From NCBI RefSeq assembly GCF_019355555.1, contig NZ_CP072141.1, forward strand, positions 597,501-661,500: a stretch of 64,000 nt of DNA. Direction: 5' to 3'. Both the position numbers and the translations under genes were made by a program. Below, piece by piece: positions 46,028-58,906 of the stretch. The first letter of the stretch is position 1. Every line of letters begins with the position of its first letter. Source of the stretch: Rhizobium sp. L51/94 (GTDB lineage Bacteria > Pseudomonadota > Alphaproteobacteria > Rhizobiales > Rhizobiaceae). The notes below the pieces were generated by a model. It ran no database searches and was not told where the DNA came from. It saw only the letters and a program-made list of their open reading frames with translations.

Positions 46028-46624
46028 TCAGCCTGCCAGGATGGCGTCGGCTTCGTCTGCACTCATCTCGAAGACCGCATTGCCGATCGTGAAGCCGAAC
46101 CCGTTACGGGCGAACGCCGATAGCTCCTTGGCCTTGCGCTTGTCGTCGGCCTCTCCCCGCCGGTACGGGCCGAAGGCGCGCTTTCTGGCAAAGACCACAG
46201 CCGCATAGAGATCGTCGGTATCCTTGAGTGCCGAAGCAGCGACGTCCGTATCCACACCCTTTGCTGAGAGCGTCTGCGCAATGAACCGCTTCGACTTGCC
46301 GTTGCGCACGGCAGCATCCGTCTTCTGGCGGGCATAGGCGCCGTCATCCAGCGCCTTCTGTTCATAGGCCAACGCGACTGCCGCAGCGGAAATTGCACGC
46401 AGTTGGTCGCCTGTGATGTCTTCGAATTTCGCCTTGGCTTTTTTGACGATAGCTTCGGAAAGCTCTTTTTCCGTCATCATCCGCCGCTCGAGACGGGAGA
46501 GCGTTGCATTGCGCGTCCACGCCAGCATCCGGGGCGTTGGGACTGAACCCTGGTCCTCTTCGGGGACTTCCGGTGGACGCGCCCTGGCCTTCGGAAATTC
46601 GATCAGAATCGCCGCAGACCCCAT
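46028..46624 (-). CDS. recX: RecX family regulatory protein
   Basis: RecX binds RecA filaments and limits recombination. The 198-residue product has the three-helix repeats: TPRMLAWTRNATLSRLERRMMTEKELSEAI, DGAYARQKTDAAVRNGKSKRFIAQTLSAKGVD and the C-terminal helices. The ATG at 46624 lies 22 nt inside the end of the cold-shock gene, so it is probably translationally coupled; an internal ATG at 46528 would still keep the core. No SOS box was seen upstream, and recA is not in the window. Confidence 0.88.
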   Translation of the reverse strand: MGSAAILIEFPKARARPPEVPEEDQGSVPTPRMLAWTRNATLSRLERRMMTEKELSEAIVKKAKAKFEDITGDQLRAISAAAVALAYEQKALDDGAYARQKTDAAVRNGKSKRFIAQTLSAKGVDTDVAASALKDTDDLYAAVVFARKRAFGPYRRGEADDKRKAKELSAFARNGFGFTIGNAVFEMSADEADAILAG

Positions 46625-46932
46625 TCGCGCTCGAATTCCGCGTCGGCATCGATTTCCTGAACAACAACAGGGGTAGGGCTGCGTTTCTGCTGCACGGGAG
46701 CCTCGACCTTGGCAACAGGAGCAGGCGGCGCGATCATCACCAGGTTCTCGGCGAAGACCTTGCCGTTCTTGTCGCCCAATGTGTATTCCAGGGATGTGCC
46801 GGGTTCGAGGGGCGGCAACTTGGCTTCCTCGATTTTCCGCAAATGCAGGAAGACATCAGCGCTGCCATCGTCCGGCGTGATAAAACCATAGCCCTTGGTT
46901 ACGTTGAACCATTTCACCTTGCCCGTGGCCAA
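46603..46932 (-). CDS. Cold-shock domain protein with C-terminal extension
   Basis: A 109-residue protein. The cold-shock domain occupies 1-68 with RNP1 KGYGFITP (13-20) and RNP2 VFLHL (27-31), the RNA-binding aromatic face. The remaining 40 residues are Pro/Val/Ala-rich with an acidic end (EIDADAEFEREWGLRRF), which ordinary CspA proteins (about 70 residues) lack. It probably acts as an RNA chaperone. The stop overlaps the recX start. No cold-shock leader could be identified upstream. Confidence 0.92.
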   Translation of the reverse strand: MATGKVKWFNVTKGYGFITPDDGSADVFLHLRKIEEAKLPPLEPGTSLEYTLGDKNGKVFAENLVMIAPPAPVAKVEAPVQQKRSPTPVVVQEIDADAEFEREWGLRRF

Positions 46933-47179
46933 ATCCGGCTTTCCTCATTCGCTGCAAATCATTTAACCCATAGTGGCACTACGGCCGGCAAAATTCAACG
47001 CCATGACCGTTTGAAGCCCCGAGTAACCGCGATTATTGTTACTATCCGGCACAAGAAATACGTCGGTTGCGGGTGCGCGGTCGCCGCTTCGTGACTGGTC
47101 CTTCGTCAGAGCTCAACTATAATGCTTCGAATACGGCGGAGATCGCCTGTAGAACCATCGACGAGGAAGAGGAAGCACC
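46933..47179. other. Divergent intergenic region
   Basis: About 250 nt between the cold-shock gene and the molybdoenzyme gene. It must hold both promoters. I see no clear consensus promoter, hairpin with T run or small gene. Confidence 0.3.
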
Positions 47180-49480
<2,301 letters not shown>

Positions 49481-49644
49481 CCACACGGGCAAGGCTTTCC
49501 ATCCCGACTGGCCCGCAGCAGGGGACAGTGGGGATGGAAGTCACAAAAAGATCCCCGCAAGGAGAATCGCCGGGAGAGCTTAAAACTGTGATCTGCAGTC
49601 CCTATATGAGGAACGTCACAGTTCCGTGCCTCATAGGAGAAGCA

Positions 49645-50649
49645 ATGTCCGCTGCCTCGCGTTTCGCCAAATTCGCTCTTATCGCCGTCGTTTCAGCGGC
49701 CAGCGTCTTTGCTACCATCGGTGATGCGGATGCCCGGCGCGCCGGCGGCGGCATGAGCTTCGGAAGCAGAGGCACCCGCACCTATACGGCGCCGCCAGCC
49801 ACCAGCACGGCCCCGACCACTGCCGCGCCGATCGAGCGCTCGATGACACCCCAGACCTCGCCGCAATTTCAGCCGCAGCCTGGCGTCAACGCGCCCCGCA
49901 CCGGCGGAATGTTCGGTGGCTTCGGCCGCTCGCTGCTCGGCGGCCTTGCCATCGGCGGCCTGCTCGGCATGTTCCTCGGCCACGGCTTTGGCGGTGCTGC
50001 CGGCTTCCTCGGTATGCTTCTGCAGATCGCCATCGTGGGCGGCCTGATTATGCTTGCGATGCGCTTCTTCGCCAATCGCCGGCAGGGTGCAGCCTCACCG
50101 TCGGCAGGCAACGCCTATGCCGGCCCGTCGCCAATGACGCCGTCCTTCCGCATTCCGACCTTGGGCGGCTCAGCTTCAGGCTACGGTTCCGGCAACGCCG
50201 CGCCGAAGACCTCGGCCAAGCCGAGCGACGAAATCGGCCTGTCGCCAACCGACTACAGCCGCTTCGAGGCCCTGCTGACCAAGATCCAGACCGCCTACGG
50301 CGCCGAGGACTATGGCGCCATCCGCGCCCTGACGACGCCTGAAGCGATGTCCTATCTGGCCGAAGAACTTGGCGAAAACGCCACCAACGGCGTCCGCAAC
50401 ACTGTATCGCAGGTGAAATTGCTGCAGGGCGACGTATCCGAAGCATGGCGCGAAAATGGTGTCGACTATGCGACCCTCGCCATGCGCTATTCCAGCATCG
50501 ACGCCATGGTCGACCGCAACAGCGGCAAGCTCGTCGACGGCGACGACCGCAACCCGAGCGAATCCACCGAACTCTGGACCTTCACCCGCAAACCCGGCAC
50601 CGAATGGCTCCTCTCCGCCATCCAGGGCACTGAGCCTGCAAGGCACTAA
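49645..50649 (+). CDS. Tim44-like domain membrane protein
   Basis: A 334-residue protein. A signal/anchor segment (7-27) ends ATIGDADARRAGGG. A Thr/Pro/Ala-rich linker follows, then a glycine-rich double hydrophobic stretch (GGLAIGGLLGMFLGHGFGGAAGFLGMLLQIAIVGGLIMLAMRF is split here as two spans around 103-150). The Tim44-like domain occupies about 200-334: DYSRFEALLTKIQTAYG, YLAEELGENATNGVRN, ending TEWLLSAIQGTE. Bacterial Tim44-like proteins are envelope-associated with unclear roles. AGGAG lies 5 nt before the ATG at 49645, deciding it over an open frame from 49528. Confidence 0.87.
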   Translation: MSAASRFAKFALIAVVSAASVFATIGDADARRAGGGMSFGSRGTRTYTAPPATSTAPTTAAPIERSMTPQTSPQFQPQPGVNAPRTGGMFGGFGRSLLGGLAIGGLLGMFLGHGFGGAAGFLGMLLQIAIVGGLIMLAMRFFANRRQGAASPSAGNAYAGPSPMTPSFRIPTLGGSASGYGSGNAAPKTSAKPSDEIGLSPTDYSRFEALLTKIQTAYGAEDYGAIRALTTPEAMSYLAEELGENATNGVRNTVSQVKLLQGDVSEAWRENGVDYATLAMRYSSIDAMVDRNSGKLVDGDDRNPSESTELWTFTRKPGTEWLLSAIQGTEPARH

Positions 50650-50663
50650 GGCGAACTGCGATC

Positions 50664-50688
50664 GCGGCCGGGGATCAATCCCGGCCGC
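50664..50688 (+). terminator. Hairpin after the Tim44-like gene
   Basis: GCGGCCGGG (50664-50672) pairs with CCCGGCCGC (50680-50688) over 9 GC-rich pairs with a 7-nt loop, 14 nt after the stop. No T run follows, so it may be a weak or Rho-assisted terminator. Confidence 0.5.
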
Positions 50689-50837
50689 ATGAGCATCGGC
50701 AGAAAATTGCGATAACGTGCAATGGCCTGTGAGTGACACACGCCAATCTCTTTAGTGAGCACATCAGCAAAAAAACTGGAAAATAATGCGAGCTACCGCA
50801 GATAGCCGCTAAAGATGGCGGAATCCAAATCAGGAAT

Positions 50838-50927
50838 TGGCGGAGAGGGTGGGATTTGAACCCACGGTGCCCTTGCAGGCACGCCGCATTTCGAGTGCGG
50901 TACATTCAACCACTCTGCCACCTCTCC
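50838..50927 (-). tRNA. tRNA-Ser(CGA)
   Basis: On the minus strand the sequence starts GGAGAGGTGGCAGAGTGG and ends CCTCTCCG-CCA, with the CCA encoded. The acceptor arms pair fully. The anticodon loop reads ACTCGAAA, anticodon CGA (codon UCG). A long variable arm (TGCCTGCAAGGGCA region) and GGTTCAAATCCCACC T arm confirm a class II serine tRNA of 90 nt. Confidence 0.96.
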
Positions 50928-51021
50928 GCGGAACCGGTTGACGCTGTGAAGCGCGCCGTCCTCATACCGATAGAAAGTCCGGATGGCAAGGGTGAAAGTC
51001 GAAGCTTTTCACCCTTTTGCC

Positions 51022-51050
51022 TTGACACAATTTGACCCCTCGCGTATGTG
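51022..51050 (+). promoter_or_regulatory. Predicted promoter of rplU-rpmA
   Basis: A perfect TTGACA (51022-51027) and TATGTG (51045-51050) are separated by 17 nt. The implied start near 51057 leaves a leader of about 165 nt before rplU. The leader has GC-rich inverted segments around 51115-51150 that could take part in regulation, as in other ribosomal-protein leaders, but no known motif is recognised. Confidence 0.6.
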
Positions 51051-51220
51051 CCCGATCCAATAGGTGCGGAGAAGTCCGCTCCCTTTGCGCTTCCGCGTTC
51101 CGCGCAAGCATCACCGGCAGGCCGGTTCGGGCACAAGGCCCGCCTCGCCTGCTCAATGTCGACTGATAAAAAGACGGCCCCCAAAGCGGGAGAGCCGGAA
51201 CGAACATGAAAGGATAACCA

Positions 51221-51538
51221 ATGTTCGCAGTCATCAAGACCGGCGGTAAGCAGTACCGTGTGGCAGCAAACGACGTGCTGACCATCGAGAAGCTCGACGT
51301 CATCGCCGGCGATATCGTAGAATTTAACGAAGTCCTGATGATCGGCGTCGGCGCCGACGCTTCCATCGGCGCGCCCTTCGTTGTCGGCGCAACCGTCAAG
51401 GCTGAGGTTGTCGAACACAACCGCGCCCGCAAGGTCATCGCCTTCAAGAAGCGTCGTCGTCAGAATTCCAAGCGTTCGCGCGGTCATCGTCAGCATCACA
51501 CGGTTGTCCGCATCACCGACATCGTCGCTGCCGTTTAA
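51221..51538 (+). CDS. rplU: 50S ribosomal protein L21
   Basis: A 105-residue protein: [41 protein letters not shown] and the basic signature [23 protein letters not shown] that contacts 23S rRNA. AAAGGA precedes the ATG. It forms a conserved operon with rpmA 30 nt downstream. Confidence 0.98.
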   Translation: MFAVIKTGGKQYRVAANDVLTIEKLDVIAGDIVEFNEVLMIGVGADASIGAPFVVGATVKAEVVEHNRARKVIAFKKRRRQNSKRSRGHRQHHTVVRITDIVAAV

Positions 51539-51568
51539 GATCACGGACAGGTTTAAAGGAGAAATCCC

Positions 51569-51838
51569 ATGGCACATAAAAAAGCAGGCGGTTCGTCGCG
51601 CAACGGTCGTGATTCCGAATCCAAGCGTCTCGGCGTGAAGAAGTTCGGCGGCGAAGCTGTGATTGCAGGTAATATCATTCTGCGCCAGCGTGGCACGCAG
51701 TGGCATCCGGGCGCCAATGTCGGCCTCGGCAAGGACCACACGATCTTCGCGCTCACTCCCGGTAACGTCGCCTATCGCACCAAGGCCAATGGCCGCGTGT
51801 ACGTATCCGTGATGCCGAAAGCCGAAGCAGCAGAATAA
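51569..51838 (+). CDS. rpmA: 50S ribosomal protein L27
   Basis: An 89-residue protein: [43 protein letters not shown] and [10 protein letters not shown]. The N-terminus MAHKKAGGS lies near the peptidyl transferase centre; the Firmicutes-type cleaved leader is absent, as expected. AAAGGAG lies 8 nt before the ATG. A strong terminator follows. Confidence 0.98.
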   Translation: MAHKKAGGSSRNGRDSESKRLGVKKFGGEAVIAGNIILRQRGTQWHPGANVGLGKDHTIFALTPGNVAYRTKANGRVYVSVMPKAEAAE

Positions 51839-51909
51839 AGCCGGAAGCGTTTAAGCAGCCGGCGTCTCATCGACCCGGCTGACCGCATCAGGTTCAGTCT
51901 TTGAAAACG

Positions 51910-51937
51910 GGGAGATGGGGCGCCATCTCCCTTTTTT
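51910..51937 (+). terminator. Rho-independent terminator after rpmA
   Basis: GGGAGATGG (51910-51918) pairs with CCATCTCCC (51923-51931) around a GGCG loop and is followed by TTTTTTC. It ends the rplU-rpmA transcript 72 nt past rpmA and lies just before the next gene. Confidence 0.92.
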
Positions 51938-51962
51938 CTTTTCCCACAAGGAGGACTGAACG

Positions 51963-52598
51963 ATGCAAAGCGAACTGTTAAGGGAGGACCAATCGCGGTC
52001 GCCCGAAGACCGGTTGAGGCCGGAGAGGTTAAGACCCGATTGCCCCGTCTTGTTATCGGAGCGGCTCGTTCTGCGCGCGCCCCACAAAGACGACATCGAA
52101 GCCCTTGCCCATCTCGCCAATAACGCCAATGTCGCCACCATGGTCTCGCGCATGCAGCACCCGTATACGACCCGGGACGCCGCCGATTTTGTGCGCCGCA
52201 CGACGTCTGGCGAGATTGGCAAGTGCCTCTATGCGATCACCAAAATGGAAAACGGCGCCTTTCTCGGCTGTTGCGGCATAGAACCGGGCCAGGATCCGAC
52301 GACTGTCGAAATCGGCTACTGGCTGGGCGAGCCCTACTGGAACCAGGGCTTCATGACGGAAGCGGCTCACGCGCTGATAGACATGGTGTTCCGCACGCGG
52401 CCTGAGGTCGACCAGATCGATGCCCGCTGCCGGGTCACCAACGTCGCCTCTCGTCGGGTGATCCACAAGTGCGGGTTCCAGTTCCAGGGCGCCGGGCTGG
52501 CAGCGTCCCTGGCGCTTGGCAGCACGGTCTCCGTCGAATGGTTCCGGCTGGATCGCCGCACCTGGATGTCGTTGCGCAGCTGGGGGGCACTGAGATGA
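51963..52598 (+). CDS. GNAT family N-acetyltransferase
   Basis: A 211-residue RimJ/RimL-type enzyme. A charged N-terminal tail (to about 30) is followed by SERLVLRAPHKDDIEALAHLANN, the central EIGYWLGEPYWNQGFMTEAA with the acetyl-CoA pyrophosphate loop region, and VASRRVIHKCGFQFQGAG. It is coupled to a second GNAT gene by an ATGA overlap. Such tandem pairs sit beside rplU-rpmA-obgE in rhizobia, so ribosomal-protein acetylation is an attractive but unproven role. Confidence 0.88.
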   Translation: MQSELLREDQSRSPEDRLRPERLRPDCPVLLSERLVLRAPHKDDIEALAHLANNANVATMVSRMQHPYTTRDAADFVRRTTSGEIGKCLYAITKMENGAFLGCCGIEPGQDPTTVEIGYWLGEPYWNQGFMTEAAHALIDMVFRTRPEVDQIDARCRVTNVASRRVIHKCGFQFQGAGLAASLALGSTVSVEWFRLDRRTWMSLRSWGALR

Positions 52599-53191
52599 AC
52601 GCCGCTGTCCTCTCGCGCCGGTCGCAGCAGATCGCGGCACCCGGCCCGGAACCGGTTATCCGCACCGCCCGGCTGACACTGCGGCCGCATCGCCTTGGCG
52701 ACGCTGACGCGATTACGGGATCTCTGTCGGATTTCGCGGTCACCCGCATGCTGGCGCGTGTGCCGGTCCCTTACCACCGGCAGGACGCGCTCGACTGGCT
52801 GGTGCCGCGAGCCTCCGGTCTGCTCGCGGACTGGGCGCTGGCGATTACCGAGGGCGATGACGATGTCCACATCGGCACGGTCGGCATCGAACTGCGCCAC
52901 GATCGCTGGCACGTCGGCTACTGGCTGAACCGCTACTACTGGCGGCGCGGGTTCATGGGCGAGGCTGTGGCAGCCGCGCTGGAACGCTTCAGCCGGCGGA
53001 TGCCAGGCGAAGACATCCATTCCGGTGTTTTCGTCGACAATCCGGCGTCGCTGAAGCTGCAGGAGAAACTCGGCTTCCGCATCACCGGTTGCGCGGAAGT
53101 CTTCAGCTTTGCCCGCAGCACCATGGTTCCGCACGTCGAAACCCTGCTGTTGCCGGGCGATCTGCGCACCAGCGCTAGTGCCAGTGCCTGA
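52595..53191 (+). CDS. GNAT family N-acetyltransferase, second of a pair
   Basis: A 198-residue paralogue-type enzyme. It has VIRTARLTLRPHRLGDADAITG, HVGYWLNRYYWRRGFMGEAV and NPASLKLQEKLGFRITG, the expected RimL-like segments. The ATG at 52595 overlaps the stop of the first GNAT gene by 4 nt; earlier in-frame starts lie inside that gene and give untypical residues. Sequence differs clearly from the first copy, so it is not a recent duplication. Confidence 0.88.
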   Translation: MNAAVLSRRSQQIAAPGPEPVIRTARLTLRPHRLGDADAITGSLSDFAVTRMLARVPVPYHRQDALDWLVPRASGLLADWALAITEGDDDVHIGTVGIELRHDRWHVGYWLNRYYWRRGFMGEAVAAALERFSRRMPGEDIHSGVFVDNPASLKLQEKLGFRITGCAEVFSFARSTMVPHVETLLLPGDLRTSASASA

Positions 53192-53218
53192 CGCAGACAG
53201 AGCCTGACATAGACAAAA

Positions 53219-53248
53219 CCGTCGCCGGTTCGCCGGCGGCGGCTTCTT
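53219..53248 (+). terminator. Terminator hairpin with TTCG tetraloop
   Basis: Arms 53219-53228 and 53233-53242 form a 10-bp stem (one G-U pair) capped by TTCG, a highly stable tetraloop, followed by CTTCTTAT. It lies 27 nt after the second GNAT gene and upstream of obgE. Confidence 0.65.
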
Positions 53249-53352
53249 ATAGACCAGACAGCAAGACCCCCGCAGGCGGCTATGCTATAGCTGCTGCAGA
53301 TGACGATAATCTTTGACCTCCGGCAGAACCGCCTATATCGAAGGCGGCATGA

Positions 53353-55635
<2,283 letters not shown>

Positions 55636-55643
<8 letters not shown>

Positions 55644-56919
55644 TCACGTAGCAGCCAGCCCTGATATCGACCGGCTGATGGATGAAATCGGTCGCCGGGC
55701 CCGCGCTGCGGCGCGTCCGCTGTCGTTTGCCTCTGCTCAATCGAAAACCCGCGCCCTCAATGCCATGGCGGATGCCATTCTTTCAAAGCGGGACCACATA
55801 TTGGCTGAGAATGCCAGGGATCTTGGCGACGTGGAAGGCACCGGCATGCTCGCATCGTCGATCGACAGGTTGACGCTGACCGAGGCACGCATCGACGCCA
55901 TGGCCGACGGCATCCGCACGATTGCCGCACTGGCCGATCCGGTCGGCGAAGTCATTGCCGCCTGGGAACGCCCGAACGGGCTGCAGATCGAGCGCGTCCG
56001 CACGCCGCTCGGCGTCATCGGCGTCATCTTCGAAAGCCGCCCCAACGTTACCGCCGATGCTGGTGCACTCTGCCTGAAAGCCGGCAATGTCGCCATTCTG
56101 CGCTGCGGCAGCGATTCGCGCCGTTCCTCGCAGGCAATCCATGCCTGCCTCGTCGAGGGATTGAAGGCGGCAGGCTTGCCGGAATACGCGATCCAACTTG
56201 TCCCGGTTACCGATCGGGCAGCCGTCGGCGCAATGCTGTCCGGGCTCGATGGAAATATCGACGTCATCGTCCCGCGCGGCGGCAAAAGCCTCGTGGCGCG
56301 GGTGCAAAGCGAGGCCCGCGTTCCGGTCTTTGCCCACCTCGAGGGTATCTGCCACATCTACATCGATGCGTCTGCGAAACTGGAAATGGCAAAGCAGATT
56401 GTCGTCAACGCCAAGATGCGCCGTACTGGCGTGTGTGGCGCGGCCGAGACGCTGCTTGTCGACCGGGCGGCAGCGGCAACCCACCTCAAGCCGCTCGTCG
56501 ACGCTCTTGCGGCGGCCGGCTGCGAAGTTCGCGGATCGGCCGACGTGCTTCATGCTATCCCCGCATTGAAGGCTGCCACCGAGGAGGATTGGTCGACGGA
56601 GTATCTCGATGCCATTATATCGATTGCTATGGTTGATGGCATCTCGGGCGCTATCGAACATATAGCCCGCTATTCATCCAATCACACCGAGGCTGTCATT
56701 GCTGAAGACCCCGAAGTGGTGGGGCGCTTCTTCACGGAGGTGGATTCAGCAATCCTGCTGCACAACGCGTCGACGCAATTTGCCGATGGCGGTGAGTTCG
56801 GCATGGGCGCGGAAATCGGCATTGCCACCGGAAAGATGCATGCGCGCGGACCTGTCGGCGTCGAACAACTGACGTCGTTCAAATACCGGGTACGCGGCAG
56901 CGGACAGATACGGCCCTGA
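55636..56919 (+). CDS. proA: Gamma-glutamyl phosphate reductase
   Basis: ProA reduces gamma-glutamyl phosphate to glutamate semialdehyde with NADPH. The 427-residue protein has [22 protein letters not shown], the catalytic cysteine in [15 protein letters not shown], and [24 protein letters not shown] at the end. It overlaps proB by 8 nt and ends directly before nadD. Confidence 0.97.
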
Positions 56920-56920
56920 T

Positions 56921-57547
56921 GTGACAGCAGACAGGATCGACGCCCACTATCTTCGTATGCCCCATGCCGAGCGCGGAATGGTCGTCGGCCTGTTCGGCGG
57001 CTCCTTCAATCCGCCGCACCCCGGCCATGTGCTGGTTGCAGAAATTGCCATCCGCCGGCTGGGCCTCGACCAGCTCTGGTGGATGGTGACGCCCGGCAAC
57101 CCTTTGAAGAATACCAATCAGCTCGCCCCGATGGCAGAGCGCATCGCACTCAGCGAAAAGATTGCGATCGATCCCCGCATCAAGGTGACCGGCTTCGAGC
57201 AGGCGCTCAACATGCGCTATACGGCCGATACGCTGGCCCGCGTCAAGGCGCTGAACAGCCACGTGCATTTCATCTGGATCATGGGCGCCGATAGCCTGAA
57301 CACGTTCCACAAATGGCAGAAGTGGCAGACCATCGCCAATACTTTCCCGATCGCCGTGATCGATCGGCCGGGTTCGACGCTCTCGCACCTGTCGGCAAAG
57401 ATGGCGAAGACCTTTCACTACGCCCGTGTCGACGAAGACGACGCAAGGGTGCTGTGGAAGAAGCGTGCACCGGCCTGGACATTCATCCACGGTCCGCGCT
57501 CGACGCTGAGCTCGACCGCTCTCCGCGAAGAGCAGCAGAAAACCTGA
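56921..57547 (+). CDS. nadD: Nicotinate-nucleotide adenylyltransferase
   Basis: NadD makes nicotinic acid adenine dinucleotide in NAD synthesis. The nucleotidyltransferase motif is GGSFNPPHPGHV and the C-terminal signature is GPRSTLSSTALR (ISSTxIR type). From a GTG at 56921 it has 208 residues; this codon follows the proA stop by 1 nt but lacks a Shine-Dalgarno site. The ATG at 56957 (MPHAERGMVVGLF) matches the family start and would give 196 residues. It is translated after proA. The predicted sRNA on the opposite strand ends just past this gene. Confidence 0.94.
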   Translation: MTADRIDAHYLRMPHAERGMVVGLFGGSFNPPHPGHVLVAEIAIRRLGLDQLWWMVTPGNPLKNTNQLAPMAERIALSEKIAIDPRIKVTGFEQALNMRYTADTLARVKALNSHVHFIWIMGADSLNTFHKWQKWQTIANTFPIAVIDRPGSTLSHLSAKMAKTFHYARVDEDDARVLWKKRAPAWTFIHGPRSTLSSTALREEQQKT

Positions 57548-57576
57548 ATTTCCGAAATTTGAAATCCTCAAAAATG

Positions 57577-57694
57577 AAAAGCCCGACGGGGGAGGAGATC
57601 CGTCGGGCCTATCAAAACTGATCGACAACCGGGAGGAGGAGTGTCATCGATCCAAAATCGAATGGCGCTGGGAGGAGGAGTGCGCCGTTCGATG
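57577..57694 (-). ncRNA. Predicted alpha-r14 (NfeR1-like) trans-acting sRNA
   Basis: On the minus strand this 118-nt stretch folds into three consecutive hairpins, each exposing the anti-Shine-Dalgarno motif CTCCTCCC in its loop. Hairpin 1: 57657-57668 with 57682-57693, loop at 57669-57681. Hairpin 2: 57620-57629 with 57643-57652, loop at 57630-57642. Hairpin 3: 57581-57589 with 57600-57608, loop at 57590-57599, followed by TTTTCATTTTT, a Rho-independent terminator. A TAGATT box (57705-57700) puts the start near 57694. Three looped CCUCCUCCC motifs and a length near 120 nt are the hallmark of alpha-r14 sRNAs such as Sinorhizobium NfeR1. It would base-pair with ribosome binding sites of many mRNAs. 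Confidence 0.85.
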
Positions 57695-57699
57695 AGTTA

Positions 57700-57705
57700 A
57701 ATCTA
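57700..57705 (-). promoter_or_regulatory. Putative -10 element of the sRNA
   Basis: TAGATT on the minus strand lies 6-7 nt before the first hairpin of the predicted sRNA. The -35 region is poor (TTTACT at 15-nt or ATTTTA at 17-nt spacing), so the promoter may need an activator or another sigma factor. Confidence 0.35.
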
Positions 57706-57729
57706 GCACAGCTGTCGAGAAGTAAAATC

Positions 57730-58015
57730 GTTGATATCGCAACGCAGCCATGCATTTTACAAATGACAGAAAAGTGCAAATGCACAAAATTAAATCTTTC
57801 GTAAGCTTTCGCGCGAGATCACACCGACCACCTACGCTGTTGACGACGCCCTGCCCCCAAAAGACGCTGGGGCGCCATGTTGCAGCCCGATGGATGTCAC
57901 AGGGGCCTACAGAGCCATGCGAAATCGACCAAGTCAGTAGGGAATAGCAATCGGCGAAATCTCTGAAATCATTGTCGATTAATCGTGTTGACGAAACCGA
58001 CGCTGGTCAAATCGC
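57730..58015. other. Intergenic region between the sRNA and modA
   Basis: About 290 nt with lower GC than the surroundings. It should hold sRNA regulatory sites on one side and the modA promoter on the other. A TTGACG hexamer lies at 57988-57993, but no good -10 is at the right distance. I see no gene. Confidence 0.35.
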
Positions 58016-58046
58016 GCGAAGCGATATATTCCTGAAAATACTTCGC
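58016..58046. promoter_or_regulatory. Inverted repeat upstream of modA, possible ModE site
   Basis: GCGAAG (58016-58021) and CTTCGC (58041-58046) flank an AT-rich centre containing ATATATT and AAATA. It ends 16 nt before the modA start. ModE operators are AT-rich dyads in this position, and a ModE-like gene lies at the end of the cluster. The match to the enterobacterial consensus is only partial. Confidence 0.35.
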
Positions 58047-58062
58047 CAATTTGGAGATTACC

Positions 58063-58854
58063 ATGCCGACCCGCCGTTCCTGGATGAAACTTGCCGCTGT
58101 AGCCATTGTCGCCGGCTGGCTCGGATTGACCACCGGCGTCTCTCCCTCGGCAGCGGCGGAAAAAATAACCGTGTTCGCTGCCGCCAGCATGAAGAACGCC
58201 CTCGACAGCGCAAACGCCGCTTACACCGCCCAGAGCGGCAAGCAGATCACCGTGTCCTATGCCGCGAGTTCGGCGCTGGCAAAGCAGATCGAGAGCGGCG
58301 CACCTGCAGATATCTTCATTTCGGCCGACACCGACTGGATGGCATACCTCGGCAACAAGAACCTGCTGAAGCCGGATACGCAGGTAAACCTATTGGGCAA
58401 CCAGATCGTGCTCGTTGCCCCCCGCGACAAAGCGAAGCCGGTTGATATCAAGGCCGGCATGGATTTCTCCGCCCTCCTCGGCGACGGTCGCCTGGCGATG
58501 GGCCAGGTCGATTCCGTGCCAGCCGGTAAATACGGCAAGGCAGCCCTCGAAAAACTGGGGATCTGGCCGTCGGTCGAAAGCAAGGTTGCCGGTGCCGAAA
58601 GCGTGCGCGCTGCGCTGGCGCTGGTATCGCGCGGCGAAGCCCCCTACGGAATTGTCTATCAGACGGATGCCGCCTCCGACCCGGGCGTCGCCATCGTCGG
58701 CACTTTTCCAGCAGACAGCCACCCGCCCATCATCTATCCGCTCGCCATCACTGCCAGCAGCAGGAACAAGGATGTCGATGCCTATTACGACTTCCTCAAG
58801 TCGTCCAAGGCGGAGCCTTTCTTCGAGCACGAAGGTTTCACCATCCTGAACTGA
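58063..58854 (+). CDS. modA: Molybdate ABC transporter substrate-binding protein
   Basis: A 263-residue periplasmic protein that binds molybdate or tungstate. The signal peptide covers about 1-32 (cut after PSAAA). The conserved start EKITVFAAASMKNALD, VSYAASSALAKQIESGAPADIFISAD and the oxyanion-site serines are visible, as are GQVDSVPAGKYGKAAL and YGIVYQTDA. The ATG at 58063 is chosen because GGAG lies 6 nt upstream. First gene of modABC. Confidence 0.95.
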   Translation: MPTRRSWMKLAAVAIVAGWLGLTTGVSPSAAAEKITVFAAASMKNALDSANAAYTAQSGKQITVSYAASSALAKQIESGAPADIFISADTDWMAYLGNKNLLKPDTQVNLLGNQIVLVAPRDKAKPVDIKAGMDFSALLGDGRLAMGQVDSVPAGKYGKAALEKLGIWPSVESKVAGAESVRAALALVSRGEAPYGIVYQTDAASDPGVAIVGTFPADSHPPIIYPLAITASSRNKDVDAYYDFLKSSKAEPFFEHEGFTILN

Positions 58855-58906
58855 ACATCGCCTGCCTGCTGCATGACCGGCGGACCAACAGGGAAAGAGA
58901 GCGGTT

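Noticed and set aside
50675..50905. Minus-strand frame across the tRNA-Ser region.
   Set aside because: It is made by the tRNA sequence itself; no start signal.
57631..57682. GGGAGGAGG repeats read on the plus strand as ribosome binding sites for small genes.
   Set aside because: No start codon with a lasting frame follows at proper distance. The repeats lie in hairpin loops and make sense as anti-Shine-Dalgarno motifs of a minus-strand RNA.
57750..57947. Frame of 65 codons between the sRNA and modA.
   Set aside because: No ribosome site, no coding bias and a low-GC intergenic setting.
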